Part shown: piece after piece, positions 19,546 to 28,426 of the stretch
Layout: each line of letters opens with the position of its first letter
How positions within the stretch are numbered: the stretch's first letter is position 1
Assembly: GCA_037045265.1 (NCBI GenBank)
Contig: JBAOHV010000015.1
Span: 124,001 to 188,000 of the forward strand
Length of the DNA: 64,000 nt
From: JBAOHV01 sp037045265
GTDB taxonomy: Bacteria; Actinomycetota; Acidimicrobiia; Acidimicrobiales; Microtrichaceae
Direction: 5' to 3'
Made by a program: the position numbers and the translations under genes
Notes under the pieces: model-generated
The model's database searches: none
What the model was told of the DNA's origin: nothing
The model's input: the letters and a program-made list of their open reading frames with translations, nothing else

Positions 19546-20718
19546 TCAGCGCGCCCCCGAACGGCGGCTCTCGTCCCAGCTCAGGCCCTCCTCGACATCG
19601 ACGTCGTGGGGCAGGCCGAGAACCCGTTCCGCCAGGATGTTGCGCTGCACGTCGCCGGTGCCGCCACCGATGGTCAACGCCGGGGCGAACAGGTACCCGT
19701 AGTGCCAGATGTCGACCGGAGCGCCCAGAGGACCAGCGTCTGCGAGCATCCCGCCCGCTCCGGCCAGGTCCTTGGCTGTCGCCATCACGTTCTGGCCGTG
19801 CTCGTCGGCGAGCACCTTGCGGATCGACGCCTCGGGACCCGGTTCCATCCCCTTGATCGCCGCGGTAACGGTCCTCAGCCTGATCAGCCTGAGGATCTCT
19901 GACTCGATGTGCAGGTCGACGAGCCGGCGCCTCATCAGGGGATCCTCGGTACCACCGCGGTGCCCGACGACGTCGAGCAGCGTCTCGGCCGTCGGCCCCA
20001 TCCCCCACAGGGCACCGCCGGAAGACAGCGAAACCCGCTCGTTGCCCAGGGTCACCTTGGCCAGGCGCCAACCGTCGTTCACCTCGCCCACCAGGTTCTC
20101 GGCAGGGATCCGCACGTCGGTCAGGAAGACCTCGTTGAAGGTGTGCCCGCCTGTCATCTCGATGATCGGGCGGATCTCGATCCCCGGAGCGGTCATGTCG
20201 CACACGAAGTAGGAGATGCCACGCTGCTTGGATGCGTCGGGGTCGGTGCGCGCGATCAGGATGCCGTAGCGGGCACGGTGACCGAGCGAGGTCCAGATCT
20301 TCTGGCCGTTGACCACCCACTCGTCACCGTCCTGCTCGGCCCGGGTCGACAGGCCGGCGAGGTCCGACCCGGCCCCGGGTTCGGAGAACAGCTGACACCA
20401 GATGTCCGTACCTTCGATCAGTCGACCGAGATAGCGGTTCTGCTGTTCCTCGCTGCCTGCCGCGATGAGAGTCGGGCCGGCCCACCCGATGCCGATCGGG
20501 TTGACGGGTCGGCTGACCCCGGCCGAGCGGAGCTCGTCGTCGATCACCAACTGGTGGATCGGATCCGCGTCGAGTCCCCAGGGCCGTGGCCAGTGCGGAA
20601 CGACGTAACCCGAGCGTGCCAGGTCCGCGGCGGACGGACGGGGGTTGGCGGCGAGCCACTCGCGCACCGCCAGGCGCCGAGGATCGTCCGCCGGGGGCAG
20701 TTCGAAGTCCACGTCCAT
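19546..20718 (-). CDS. Acyl-CoA dehydrogenase family protein
   Basis: 390 residues. The FAD/acyl-CoA landmarks are present: WCQLFSEPGAGSDLA, the VNGQKIWTSLGHRA segment, a middle beta domain with NEVFLTDVRIP, and the C-terminal TIGGGTGDVQRNILAERVLGLP helix. The family oxidises acyl-CoA thioesters to 2-enoyl-CoA and passes electrons to ETF. The truncated N-terminal helix domain and Acidimicrobiia/mycobacterial FadE-like pattern fit steroid- or branched-chain-type FadE subunits, which often act as heterodimers, but no partner is adjacent. The ATG at 20718 was chosen by family start (MDVDFELPP). It is divergent from an acyl-CoA ligase gene 99 bp away, so both may share a control region. Confidence 0.9.
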   Translation of the reverse strand: MDVDFELPPADDPRRLAVREWLAANPRPSAADLARSGYVVPHWPRPWGLDADPIHQLVIDDELRSAGVSRPVNPIGIGWAGPTLIAAGSEEQQNRYLGRLIEGTDIWCQLFSEPGAGSDLAGLSTRAEQDGDEWVVNGQKIWTSLGHRARYGILIARTDPDASKQRGISYFVCDMTAPGIEIRPIIEMTGGHTFNEVFLTDVRIPAENLVGEVNDGWRLAKVTLGNERVSLSSGGALWGMGPTAETLLDVVGHRGGTEDPLMRRRLVDLHIESEILRLIRLRTVTAAIKGMEPGPEASIRKVLADEHGQNVMATAKDLAGAGGMLADAGPLGAPVDIWHYGYLFAPALTIGGGTGDVQRNILAERVLGLPHDVDVEEGLSWDESRRSGAR

Positions 20719-20817
20719 GGAGTGTAGGAGAGCGACCCTGCCCGGGGCCGGGCCTCGCATCGGCCGGACGCGGACGTACACTCCTGCGCACCGATCACCG
20801 AGACCGAGGATCTACAC

Positions 20818-22440
20818 ATGGCCGGATGGAACTTCGCCGAACTCTGGGAGCGGATCGCTGATCGCTTCCCCGACGCGGACGCACAGGTCCAGGGGGACCT
20901 GCGCCACACATGGAGCGAGTTCGACAGGCGGGCCGACTCTCTGGCGCGCCACCTGCTCGACGGCGGCGCCGCCCATCAGGACAAGGTGGCGCTCTACGTC
21001 TACAACGCGCCCGAGTACATGGAAGGCGCGTTCGCCGCCTACAAGGCCGGCCTCGTCCCCGTGAACACCAACTACCGGTACCTGGACGACGAACTGGCGT
21101 ACCTCTGGGACAACGCCGATGCGATCGCCGTGGTCTTCCACAGCGACTTCACCGATCGGGTCGACTCGGTTCGTGCCCGGCTACCGAAGGTGCGCCACTG
21201 GTTGTGGGTCGACAACGACGGCAGCGAACGGCCGGACTGGGCCGAGTCGTACGAGGACGTCGTCAACACACCGACGGGCCGCACAGTGGCGCCTTGGGGC
21301 CGCTCGGGTGATGACATCACGATGATCTACACGGGTGGGACGACCGGCATGCCCAAGGGCGTGATGTGGCGCCAGGACGACCTGATCCGAGCAGTGCACG
21401 GGGTGGCGAACGCCACCTTCCTCCAGGACCCCGAGGAGGTGGGCATCGACACGCCCGTCGACTCGCTCACGGGGCCCGGCGCCCCCGGACTTCCCGCATG
21501 CCCGCTCATGCACGGCACCGGCTGGTACACCGCGAACCTCTACCTGACCGCCGCGGGCACGCTGGTGCTGTTGGAGTCACCCCACTTCGACGTCGAGGAG
21601 CTGCTCGACACCGTGCAACGCGAGAAGGTCGGAGCGATGACGATCGTCGGCGACGCCTTCGCCAAGCCGATCATCAGGGCACTCGATGCCGAACCGGACC
21701 GCTGGGACATCTCGAGCGTCGTCCTGGTGACCTCATCGGGCGTCATGTGGTCCAACGAAGGCAAAGAAGGCCTGCTGCGCCACAACCCCGGAATGCTGCT
21801 GCTGGATTCGTTCTCGTCGTCAGAGGCGATCGGCATGGGATCGTCGGTCTCGGCCGCGGGGGTCGAGGACCGCACGGCGCACTTCTCGCTCGGTTCAGCG
21901 GTGAAGGTGTTCTCCGACACAGGCGAAGAGGTTCAGCCGGGATCCGGCGAGCGTGGACGGGTGGCAATCCCGGGCCATGTCCCGCTCGGGTACTACAAGG
22001 ACCCGGAGAAGTCCGCGGCGACCTTCATCGAACGCGACGGCAAGCGGTACTCGATCCCCGGCGACTACGCGACCGTCGAGGCAGACGGCACGATCACGCT
22101 CCTGGGTCGTGGCTCGGTGTGCATCAACACCGGCGGCGAGAAGGTCTTCCCCGAAGAGGTCGAGGAAGCGCTCAAGACCCATTCGCTGGTCCACGATGCC
22201 GTCGTAGTGGGCGTCCCGGACGAGAAGTTCGGCGAGGCGATCACCGGCGTCGTGGAGCTCGCTCCGGGTGCGACAGTGGGTCCCGAAGAGCTGGTCGCCC
22301 ACGTCAAGGAACACCTGGCGCACTACAAGGCACCCAAGAACGTGCTCTTCGTCGACACGATCGGGCGGGCGCCCAACGGCAAGGTCGACTACAAGCGGGC
22401 CAAGCAGCTCGCCATGGACGAGCTCGGCATCGACGCCTGA
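20818..22440 (+). CDS. Acyl-CoA synthetase (FadD-like, AMP-forming)
   Basis: 540 residues. The adenylate-forming core motif YTGGTTGMPKG is at 171-181, followed by the SSGVMWSN and FSSSEAIGMG regions, the hinge aspartate in the GDYATVEADGTITLLGR stretch and the catalytic lysine region APNGKVDYKRAK. It activates a carboxylic acid to acyl-CoA through an acyl-AMP. Overall it resembles mycobacterial FadD19/FadD3-type ligases, several of which act on sterol-derived acids; that substrate is inference. A GAGGA Shine-Dalgarno precedes the ATG. Divergent from an acyl-CoA dehydrogenase, and followed by a strong hairpin. Confidence 0.93.
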   Translation: MAGWNFAELWERIADRFPDADAQVQGDLRHTWSEFDRRADSLARHLLDGGAAHQDKVALYVYNAPEYMEGAFAAYKAGLVPVNTNYRYLDDELAYLWDNADAIAVVFHSDFTDRVDSVRARLPKVRHWLWVDNDGSERPDWAESYEDVVNTPTGRTVAPWGRSGDDITMIYTGGTTGMPKGVMWRQDDLIRAVHGVANATFLQDPEEVGIDTPVDSLTGPGAPGLPACPLMHGTGWYTANLYLTAAGTLVLLESPHFDVEELLDTVQREKVGAMTIVGDAFAKPIIRALDAEPDRWDISSVVLVTSSGVMWSNEGKEGLLRHNPGMLLLDSFSSSEAIGMGSSVSAAGVEDRTAHFSLGSAVKVFSDTGEEVQPGSGERGRVAIPGHVPLGYYKDPEKSAATFIERDGKRYSIPGDYATVEADGTITLLGRGSVCINTGGEKVFPEEVEEALKTHSLVHDAVVVGVPDEKFGEAITGVVELAPGATVGPEELVAHVKEHLAHYKAPKNVLFVDTIGRAPNGKVDYKRAKQLAMDELGIDA

Positions 22441-22447
22441 GCCTCAC

Positions 22448-22492
22448 CTGCCCATACCCCACCGGCCCGGTGGCCTGGCGGGGTATGGGCAG
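22448..22492 (+). terminator. 13-bp perfect hairpin downstream of the acyl-CoA synthetase
   Basis: CTGCCCATACCCC (22448-22460) pairs exactly with GGGGTATGGGCAG (22480-22492) over a 19-nt loop; a second, nested hairpin CCACCGG/CCGGTGG lies inside. It starts 8 bp after the stop codon. Confidence 0.75.
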
Positions 22493-22551
22493 AGTGTCCG
22501 CTGTGACAGACTGGCTGCACGGGGCTGGCTGGGTCCTGTGTGGAGGGATGA

Positions 22552-23817
22552 ATGCGATCACGGCGGCGGGGCCGTAGAGATGAAGCTGTCGGACGGCGCG
22601 CACGCGTGGGCGCTCGGCTGGCCGTCGCGTTCGGTCTCGTCGTCATGGCCATCGCGGCCATCAGCCCTCCCGCCGGTGCCAACTACGCGCGGATCGAGGC
22701 GACCGCGGCGTGCGACCGAACTGTGTCATGGCGGGCGTCGGCATCGACCGAGGGCACCGACGACGAACGGACCAACAACTCGGTGGTCGTCGACTACCGC
22801 GCCACCACCGATGACGACCGCTGGCGTTCGGCGGGCCCCGAGGGAGCGTTCAGCGAGTCGAACGACTTCCGCTTCGACGGCTCTTTCGTCCTGCCCGACG
22901 GCGTGGACCAGGTCGAGGTTCGCGTGCGTGCCCGCTCCAGGTGGGGAGCGCACGAAGACGGCGACGAACCCGGTGAGCCTCGATTCGCCAAGGTGGGCGT
23001 GCCCGAGGAGTGCGCCGGGCGGCCGCTCGTGGCGACCCAGCGCCTGGACTGCGCCAGCGGCTCCGTGGCGGTGCGGGCGACCAACGCTGGTGAGTCCCCG
23101 CTGACTGCCGAGGTTGTCGTCGACCGCGTGACGGTCCGGACGATGGCCTTGGAGCCGGGCACCTCTCAGGACCTGCTCGTGCCGATCCTCGTGGGTCGTC
23201 CTACCCCGATCTCGGTGCGCGCCGACGAGTTCGTGGCATCCGAGCGGGTCCACGGCGCCGACTGCGAGGTGCCCGGGCCGAGCGCGGTCGTGGTCGAACG
23301 CTGCGGTGCTGCCGCAGGGCGCCTCATGGTCCTCGCCACAGGTGGCGACGAGGCCGTCGGTGTCGACATCGTCGTCCGTTCCGTCACCGTGGACAGCGCC
23401 CGCGTGAGCCCGGACTCGACGCTGCAGCGCACGCTCGACGTCCCGCCCGGCGCCCTCCCGGTCGAGGTGCAACTCGGGGGTCAGGTCGCCGCGGCAGGCA
23501 ACGCTGGCGGCTGCGACGGTCCGGTCGCAGGACTCCTGAGCTGCGGCACGGGTGGCCGGGGTGCGTGCGACCTCGCAGCTACTCGACCTGCTCCGCCTCC
23601 ACCACCTCCGCCCCTGGTCATCGAGAGCGGTGACCCGACGCTGCCGCGAACGGGCCCCGGCGAGCGTGCCGCGCTGTTGCTGCTGGGCGGCGCGCTGATC
23701 GCCGGCGGTGGGTTGTCGATCTCGGCCCGGGAACGACGCCGCCCCGCACCCGCGCCGATCTCGAGCGCGCTCGCCCCCTACCGTCAGCGATGGTGGGACG
23801 ATTCGTCGCGTCGATGA
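22552..23817 (+). CDS. Secreted LPXTG cell-wall-anchored protein of unknown function
   Basis: 421 residues. The N-terminus is a long Arg-rich signal peptide with a hydrophobic core at about 24-38 and a likely cleavage after PPAGA. The body has three similar blocks each with conserved cysteines (for example RLDCASGSV and VERCGAAAGRL), suggesting repeated beta-sandwich modules with disulfides. A Pro-rich spacer (seven prolines) leads to LPRTG at residues 364-368, then a hydrophobic helix and Arg-rich tail, the complete sortase sorting signal. No sortase gene is in the window. A GGAGGG Shine-Dalgarno is just upstream. Exposure on the cell wall is well supported; function is unknown. Confidence 0.8.
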   Translation: MRSRRRGRRDEAVGRRARVGARLAVAFGLVVMAIAAISPPAGANYARIEATAACDRTVSWRASASTEGTDDERTNNSVVVDYRATTDDDRWRSAGPEGAFSESNDFRFDGSFVLPDGVDQVEVRVRARSRWGAHEDGDEPGEPRFAKVGVPEECAGRPLVATQRLDCASGSVAVRATNAGESPLTAEVVVDRVTVRTMALEPGTSQDLLVPILVGRPTPISVRADEFVASERVHGADCEVPGPSAVVVERCGAAAGRLMVLATGGDEAVGVDIVVRSVTVDSARVSPDSTLQRTLDVPPGALPVEVQLGGQVAAAGNAGGCDGPVAGLLSCGTGGRGACDLAATRPAPPPPPPPLVIESGDPTLPRTGPGERAALLLLGGALIAGGGLSISARERRRPAPAPISSALAPYRQRWWDDSSRR

Positions 23818-23865
23818 CCCGTCGGTAACTTTGGCCACCACTCCAAAGGACGAAGGGGAATCCAC

Positions 23866-24762
23866 ATGTCAGACCTCGGATTCGATGGCAAGGTTGCGAT
23901 CATCACCGGTGCCGGTGGCGGCTTGGGCAAGTCGCATGCGATCGAGTTGGCCCGTCGCGGTGCCCGGATCGTTGTGAACGACCTGGGTGGATCGGTCAGT
24001 GGTGAAGGTGACAACGCCTCGGCCGCCCAGCTGGTCGTCGACGAGATCGTCGCGGCAGGCGGTGAGGCTGTGGCCAACCACGACTCGGTGGCGACCGCTG
24101 AGGGTGGCAAGGCGATCGTCGACGCGGCGGTCGAGGCGTTCGGCACGGTCGACATCGTCATCAACAACGCAGGCATCCTGCGTGACAAGACGTTCCACAA
24201 CATGACTCCGGAACTGCTGGAGCCGGTCATCGCCGTGCACCTGCTCGGAGCGTTCTACGTCACCCAGCCTGCATGGACGATCATGCGTGACAAGGGATAC
24301 GGCCGCGTGGTCAACACCAGCTCGAACTCCGGCCTGCTGGGCAACTTCGGCCAGGCCAACTACGGCGCGGCCAAGCTGGGACTCGTCGGGTTCACCCGGG
24401 TTCTGGCCAACGAGGGCAAGTCGAAGGGCATCAAGGTGAACGCCATCGCCCCGGTCGCCAAGACCCGCATGACCGAGGATCTCCTCGGCCCGCTCGGAGA
24501 CAAGCTCGAGCCGGCCGAGGTGACCCCCACGGTCGTCTACCTGGCCCACGAGGACTGCCCGGTCAACGGCGAGGTCTACTCAGTTGCCGGTGGAGTCGTG
24601 GCCCGCTACTTCATCGGGCTGACCCCGGGTTGGTACGGCGAGGGCCACTCCGCCGAGGACGTCCGTGACCACTTCGAGCAGATCCGTGACGAGGCCGGCT
24701 ACATAGTCCCCGAGGACCCCTCGGGCGAGCTGCGCAAGCTGCTCGAGACGCTCTCGAGCTGA
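23866..24762 (+). CDS. SDR-family dehydrogenase similar to the HSD17B4/MFE-2 dehydrogenase domain
   Basis: 298 residues. The dinucleotide motif is TGAGGGLG (about 15-22), followed by the VVNDLGGS loop characteristic of multifunctional enzyme 2, the NNAGILRDKTF motif and the catalytic Ser in NTSSNSG with YGAAK (Tyr and Lys). In MFE-2-type enzymes this domain oxidises (3R)-hydroxyacyl-CoA with NAD+ during beta-oxidation; here it is a stand-alone protein with about 60 extra C-terminal residues. It would pair functionally with MaoC-type hydratases such as the one at 11700-12559. A Shine-Dalgarno AAGGGG precedes the ATG. The last 64 bp overlap the 3' end of the convergent MFS gene. Confidence 0.9.
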   Translation: MSDLGFDGKVAIITGAGGGLGKSHAIELARRGARIVVNDLGGSVSGEGDNASAAQLVVDEIVAAGGEAVANHDSVATAEGGKAIVDAAVEAFGTVDIVINNAGILRDKTFHNMTPELLEPVIAVHLLGAFYVTQPAWTIMRDKGYGRVVNTSSNSGLLGNFGQANYGAAKLGLVGFTRVLANEGKSKGIKVNAIAPVAKTRMTEDLLGPLGDKLEPAEVTPTVVYLAHEDCPVNGEVYSVAGGVVARYFIGLTPGWYGEGHSAEDVRDHFEQIRDEAGYIVPEDPSGELRKLLETLSS

Positions 24763-26411
24763 GCGCTCTCCGAGGGCACTTCGATCGGGCCGTCGACCCA
24801 GCTTGCGGGCTCCGTCGACGGCCCGTCGGCGTTGCGGCGGCCGGGTGTCCACAGTGCGGCCAGCCCTGCAGTGGCCAACGCCAGCGCGGCGCTCACCCAC
24901 ATGGACATGGTCCAGCCGTCGACGAACGCCGTCTTGGCGTGGCCCATCACCTGCTGTGCCAGGTCACCGAATCCGGCATCGGTCATGGCCATCGAGGCGC
25001 CGACGGCACCGCCGATGCCCTCTTCGACAGCATGGGCCGCTTCAGGTGGTAGTCCTTCGGTGGCCGGGGCGACCGCCGACGAGTAGCCCGCGGCCATGAT
25101 CGAACCGAGCAGCGCCACACCGACGGCTGCGCCGACCTCTCGCACCGTGTCGTTGAGAGCCGAGGCGACACCCTGCTCCTCGGGTGGGAGCGACCCGGTG
25201 ATCGCGGTCGTTCCGGGCGTCATGACCAGACCGATCCCGACCGCGAGCACCAGCAGTCCGGGGGCGATGGACCAGTAGCCTCCTTCGACGCTCGCCATCA
25301 TGGCCATGCCGGCCAGTCCCGCGGCCATGAGGGTCATGCCGCCGACGAACATCACGCGAGGACCGACACGGCGGGCGATGAGCGGCGCGACCGCCGACAA
25401 CGGCATCATCACCGCCGCCATCGGTATCAGGCTCGCCGACGCCTTGATCGCCGAGTACCCGAGCACCACCTGCAGATACTGCACGAGCACCAGGAACAGC
25501 CCGCTCATCACTCCGAACGCGATCAGCAGGGTCACCGATCCGGAGGCGAGGAGTCGGTCGCGGAACACCCGGACGTCGAGCAGCGGGTGCTCGAAGCGCA
25601 GCTCGTGGAGGACGAACCAGATCGCCGAGACCGACCCGATCAGCAGTGCAGCGACGGTGAGCGCGGCGGTCCATCCGGCTTCCGGACCCTCATGGATGCC
25701 GAGCACCAGCGCACCGACCGCCAGCGCAGACAGGACGGAGCCGACCGTGTCGAAGCGTGCTTCGGTGTGTTCGTGGGAGTGCGGTGCTGCCACAGCGGTC
25801 ATCACCAGCCCGATCAGAGCGACAAGCACCGGCAGGGCGAAGACCCAGGGCCATGTGAAGTTGTCGACGACCACCGAGGAGCTGAAGAGCCCCAGGATGC
25901 CGCCCGCACCGGCGACTCCGGCCCACACGCCGATCGCACGGTCCCGCTCCTCGGCGGGGAACGTCGAGGTGATCATCGACAACGTGGCAGGCATGATCAT
26001 CGCCGCCGCGACCCCGGCAACGATCCGAGACGCCAACAGGGCCTCGACCGACCCCGCAGAGGCCGCCGCCAGGTTCGCAACGACGAAGAGGCCCAGTCCA
26101 CCGACCAGCAGCTTCTTGCGGCCGAACCGGTCGCCGATGGCTCCGAGCGGCAACAGCAGCGCTGCCAACGCGATCGTGTAGCCGTTGATCACCCAGAGCA
26201 GGTCGCTCTGGGTGGCACCCAGGTCGATCGCCAGATCCTGCTCCGCGACGTTGAGTCCCGAGACCGACGCGACGACGGCGATGAGCGAAGCGCACATCGC
26301 CCACAGGATCATCGTGCGTCGACGGGAGTCGTCGACCGGGTCGTCGGGCGCATCGAGCGCGTGGCCTGCTATCGGAACGGCACCCGTCGGCGCGTGGTCT
26401 TTCGGTGACAT
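24699..26411 (-). CDS. MFS drug-efflux transporter, DHA2 (14-TMS) type
   Basis: 570 residues with about 14 membrane helices. Helix 2-3 has the MFS signature GAIGDRFGRKKLLVGG. Motif C-like GVAGAGGILG lies in helix 5, typical of drug/H+ antiporters. The short cytosolic N-terminus and Ser-rich C-terminus carry no further domain. The start at 26411 follows an AAGGA Shine-Dalgarno. It is divergent from a TetR-family regulator 55 bp away, with a palindrome between them, the classic arrangement of a repressor-controlled efflux pump. Substrates cannot be told from sequence. Confidence 0.92.
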   Translation of the reverse strand: MSPKDHAPTGAVPIAGHALDAPDDPVDDSRRRTMILWAMCASLIAVVASVSGLNVAEQDLAIDLGATQSDLLWVINGYTIALAALLLPLGAIGDRFGRKKLLVGGLGLFVVANLAAASAGSVEALLASRIVAGVAAAMIMPATLSMITSTFPAEERDRAIGVWAGVAGAGGILGLFSSSVVVDNFTWPWVFALPVLVALIGLVMTAVAAPHSHEHTEARFDTVGSVLSALAVGALVLGIHEGPEAGWTAALTVAALLIGSVSAIWFVLHELRFEHPLLDVRVFRDRLLASGSVTLLIAFGVMSGLFLVLVQYLQVVLGYSAIKASASLIPMAAVMMPLSAVAPLIARRVGPRVMFVGGMTLMAAGLAGMAMMASVEGGYWSIAPGLLVLAVGIGLVMTPGTTAITGSLPPEEQGVASALNDTVREVGAAVGVALLGSIMAAGYSSAVAPATEGLPPEAAHAVEEGIGGAVGASMAMTDAGFGDLAQQVMGHAKTAFVDGWTMSMWVSAALALATAGLAALWTPGRRNADGPSTEPASWVDGPIEVPSESAQLESVSSSLRSSPEGSSGTM

Positions 26412-26443
26412 GAGTCGAGTCCTTGAGGGATGGATACTTTCGC

Positions 26444-26464
26444 TACGAGACGGTATCGTACGAT
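26444..26464. promoter_or_regulatory. TetR-type operator between the efflux gene and its regulator
   Basis: TACGA (26444-26448) and TCGTA (26456-26460) form a dyad, and the perfect palindrome ATCGTACGAT (26455-26464) overlaps it. A TATCGT hexamer (26454-26459), 7 nt before the regulator ATG, lies within the site, so binding would block the regulator's own promoter. Confidence 0.5.
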
Positions 26465-26466
26465 TC

Positions 26467-27102
26467 ATGAGCTGCAAGTCGCAACGGATCCAGGAGCGAC
26501 ACCCGTCACAGGTAGGGTCCGAGCGGATGGACCCCCGCATAGCCAAGACCCACGCCGCCGTGATGAGTGCGGCAACGGAGTTGCTCGTCGAGGGCGGGCC
26601 CCAGGCGCTGACGATGGACGGCGTCGTGCAGCGATCCGGAGTCGCCAAGTCCACGGTGTACCGCCACTGGGCCACCAGGGACGCGCTGCTGGCCGATGTG
26701 TTCGTCGACTGCGCACCTGAGCTGAAGATGCCCGACGAGTCGCTCAGCGGCACAGAGGCACTCCGTCAGTTGGTCAGACAGCTCGCCGCCGGCCTCGCCG
26801 ATCCCCAGTGGCGGCGCCTCATACCCGCCCTGGCGCTGCTGAGGGAGCAGAACCCGTCCCTGAACGAGCTCCAGCACGAGATCTCGACCCAACAGAGCGA
26901 CCTGGGTACGCGGCTGCTGCAACGCTGCGTCGATGACGGAGCGCTCGACCCGTCAGTGCTCGAAGACGTAGAGGTCTCGCTGGTGATGCTCGCCGGCCCG
27001 TTGCTCCTCGCCGGCATGTTCAACACCGTCGAGATCAGCGAGGATCTGGCTGATCGGGTGGCTGATCAGTTCCTGACGGCCCACCGACCTCTTCCGCGCT
27101 GA
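26467..27102 (+). CDS. TetR/AcrR-family transcriptional regulator
   Basis: 211 residues. The helix-turn-helix (TMDGVVQRSGVAKSTVYRHWATRDALLADVF) sits at about 55-85 after helix 1 (HAAVMSAATELLVEGG). The C-terminal ligand domain is of the TetR_C_11-like type by overall pattern. It probably represses the divergent MFS efflux gene and itself, through the palindrome at 26444-26464. ATG 26467 fits a leaderless transcript; ATG 26527 (MDPRIAK) is an alternative that keeps the whole DNA-binding domain. The 3' end overlaps the convergent acyltransferase gene by 68 bp. Confidence 0.88.
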   Translation: MSCKSQRIQERHPSQVGSERMDPRIAKTHAAVMSAATELLVEGGPQALTMDGVVQRSGVAKSTVYRHWATRDALLADVFVDCAPELKMPDESLSGTEALRQLVRQLAAGLADPQWRRLIPALALLREQNPSLNELQHEISTQQSDLGTRLLQRCVDDGALDPSVLEDVEVSLVMLAGPLLLAGMFNTVEISEDLADRVADQFLTAHRPLPR

Positions 27103-28426
27103 GAACCCGGTCGGGCTCAGCGATCGCCTCGACGCCACCCGCAGAGTCGACACTGACCATCTTGCCGGTGGTCAGATCGAGCACCTCCTTCTCCGCTGAG
27201 AAGCGCAACTTCATGCGCAACACGCGCAGCTCGACGAGGCGGTAGACGGGGATGGAAACGGCAAAGGCCGCCGCTATCAGGATGGGAGTTCTGACCAACT
27301 GGACCGACAGCGACGCATCGGCACCGCCCAGCAGTGCCATCAGGATGATGTAGGGCAGCGCGTGCCACACATAGAGCGTGTAGCTGAGTCGGCCGAGGGA
27401 CTGGAAGGGGCTGAGCGAAAGGAACCTCGCCGCCCACCAGTCGCGGTAGCGAACTAGCCCGACCAGGATCAACCCGAAGCCGATCGCTCCGAGGGTGTGA
27501 CCGAACCGGAACCAGTACATCGTGTCGAGCATCTGAGGCCGGGTGAACTCCTCGGGTCCCGACGGCAGGTAGTCGAAGTACGGCCCCCCGAGCTTCTTCA
27601 CCAGGCCGCTCGACAGGTTGAGCATGACGAACCAGATCGCCAGCCCGACGGTCGACGCGACGAGCATCGGTCGGCGGATGCGCTCCATGCGCTCCTCGTC
27701 CATGTAGGCGTTCGCACACGCCAGCGCGACGCCGAGCATGAGCGCGTCGGGGCGTTGCAGCAGTGCCATCCGAACACCGGCGATCATCGACGTGTCGTCC
27801 TGGAAGAAGCCGGTGTAGGCGAACCAGCGGGCTGCGCCGACCGCCACGAACACCGAGACCATGAGTGAACCGAGCTGGGCTATCCACCGCCGGCGCACGC
27901 AGATGAGCACGGTGCCGGCGATCACGGCGTAGAACCACTCCTCGACCGACAGCGTCCACAGGTGCCACATCGTGCGATTGCCCTGGACCGCGGGTTCGAT
28001 CACGTAGAGCCCGTTCGGGAAGAACAGGTGGTACACGTACAACAGAGCCGCAGCAGCGTCCTGACCGACGTAGCGCAGGCTCAGGGCCTCGAAACCGACC
28101 AGCGTGGAGACCGTCGAGATGACCAGCCAGACACCGACGAACAGCCACAGCGACGGGAACAGTCGTACCGCCCGACGTGAGTAGAACTTCTTGAGATCGA
28201 TGCTGCCGGTGGTGCGGGTCTCCTGCAGCAACAGCGTCGTGATCAGGAACCCGCTGAGCACGAAGAACGTGTCGACGATCGTGACCCAGCTCTCGACGTA
28301 CTCGAACAACGCATGGCCGACGAGCACCATGCACACGCCGATGCCGCGCATGCCGTCGAAGCCACCGACGAGGCCGAGCTTGGGTGCCTTGGAGACGAAG
28401 GCCGTGCCGGGTGCGGTCGCGGTCAC
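27035..28426 (-). CDS. Acyltransferase-3 family membrane protein (copy B)
   Basis: 463 residues, GTG start, about 10 membrane helices. The acyltransferase-3 opening is present: GGFDGMRGIGVCMVLVGHA with the catalytic-type His, then FFVLSGFLITTLLLQE and KFYSRRAVRLFP (Arg pair). Members O-acetylate or O-acylate surface polysaccharides, lipids or antibiotics. The cytosolic C-terminus contains MKLRFSAEKEVLDLTTG, almost identical to the same segment of the gene upstream, so the two are recent paralogues or the tail is functionally fixed. GTGA overlap with the upstream stop indicates coupling. Confidence 0.9.
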   Translation of the reverse strand: MTATAPGTAFVSKAPKLGLVGGFDGMRGIGVCMVLVGHALFEYVESWVTIVDTFFVLSGFLITTLLLQETRTTGSIDLKKFYSRRAVRLFPSLWLFVGVWLVISTVSTLVGFEALSLRYVGQDAAAALLYVYHLFFPNGLYVIEPAVQGNRTMWHLWTLSVEEWFYAVIAGTVLICVRRRWIAQLGSLMVSVFVAVGAARWFAYTGFFQDDTSMIAGVRMALLQRPDALMLGVALACANAYMDEERMERIRRPMLVASTVGLAIWFVMLNLSSGLVKKLGGPYFDYLPSGPEEFTRPQMLDTMYWFRFGHTLGAIGFGLILVGLVRYRDWWAARFLSLSPFQSLGRLSYTLYVWHALPYIILMALLGGADASLSVQLVRTPILIAAAFAVSIPVYRLVELRVLRMKLRFSAEKEVLDLTTGKMVSVDSAGGVEAIAEPDRVLSAEEVGGPSGTDQPPDQPDPR

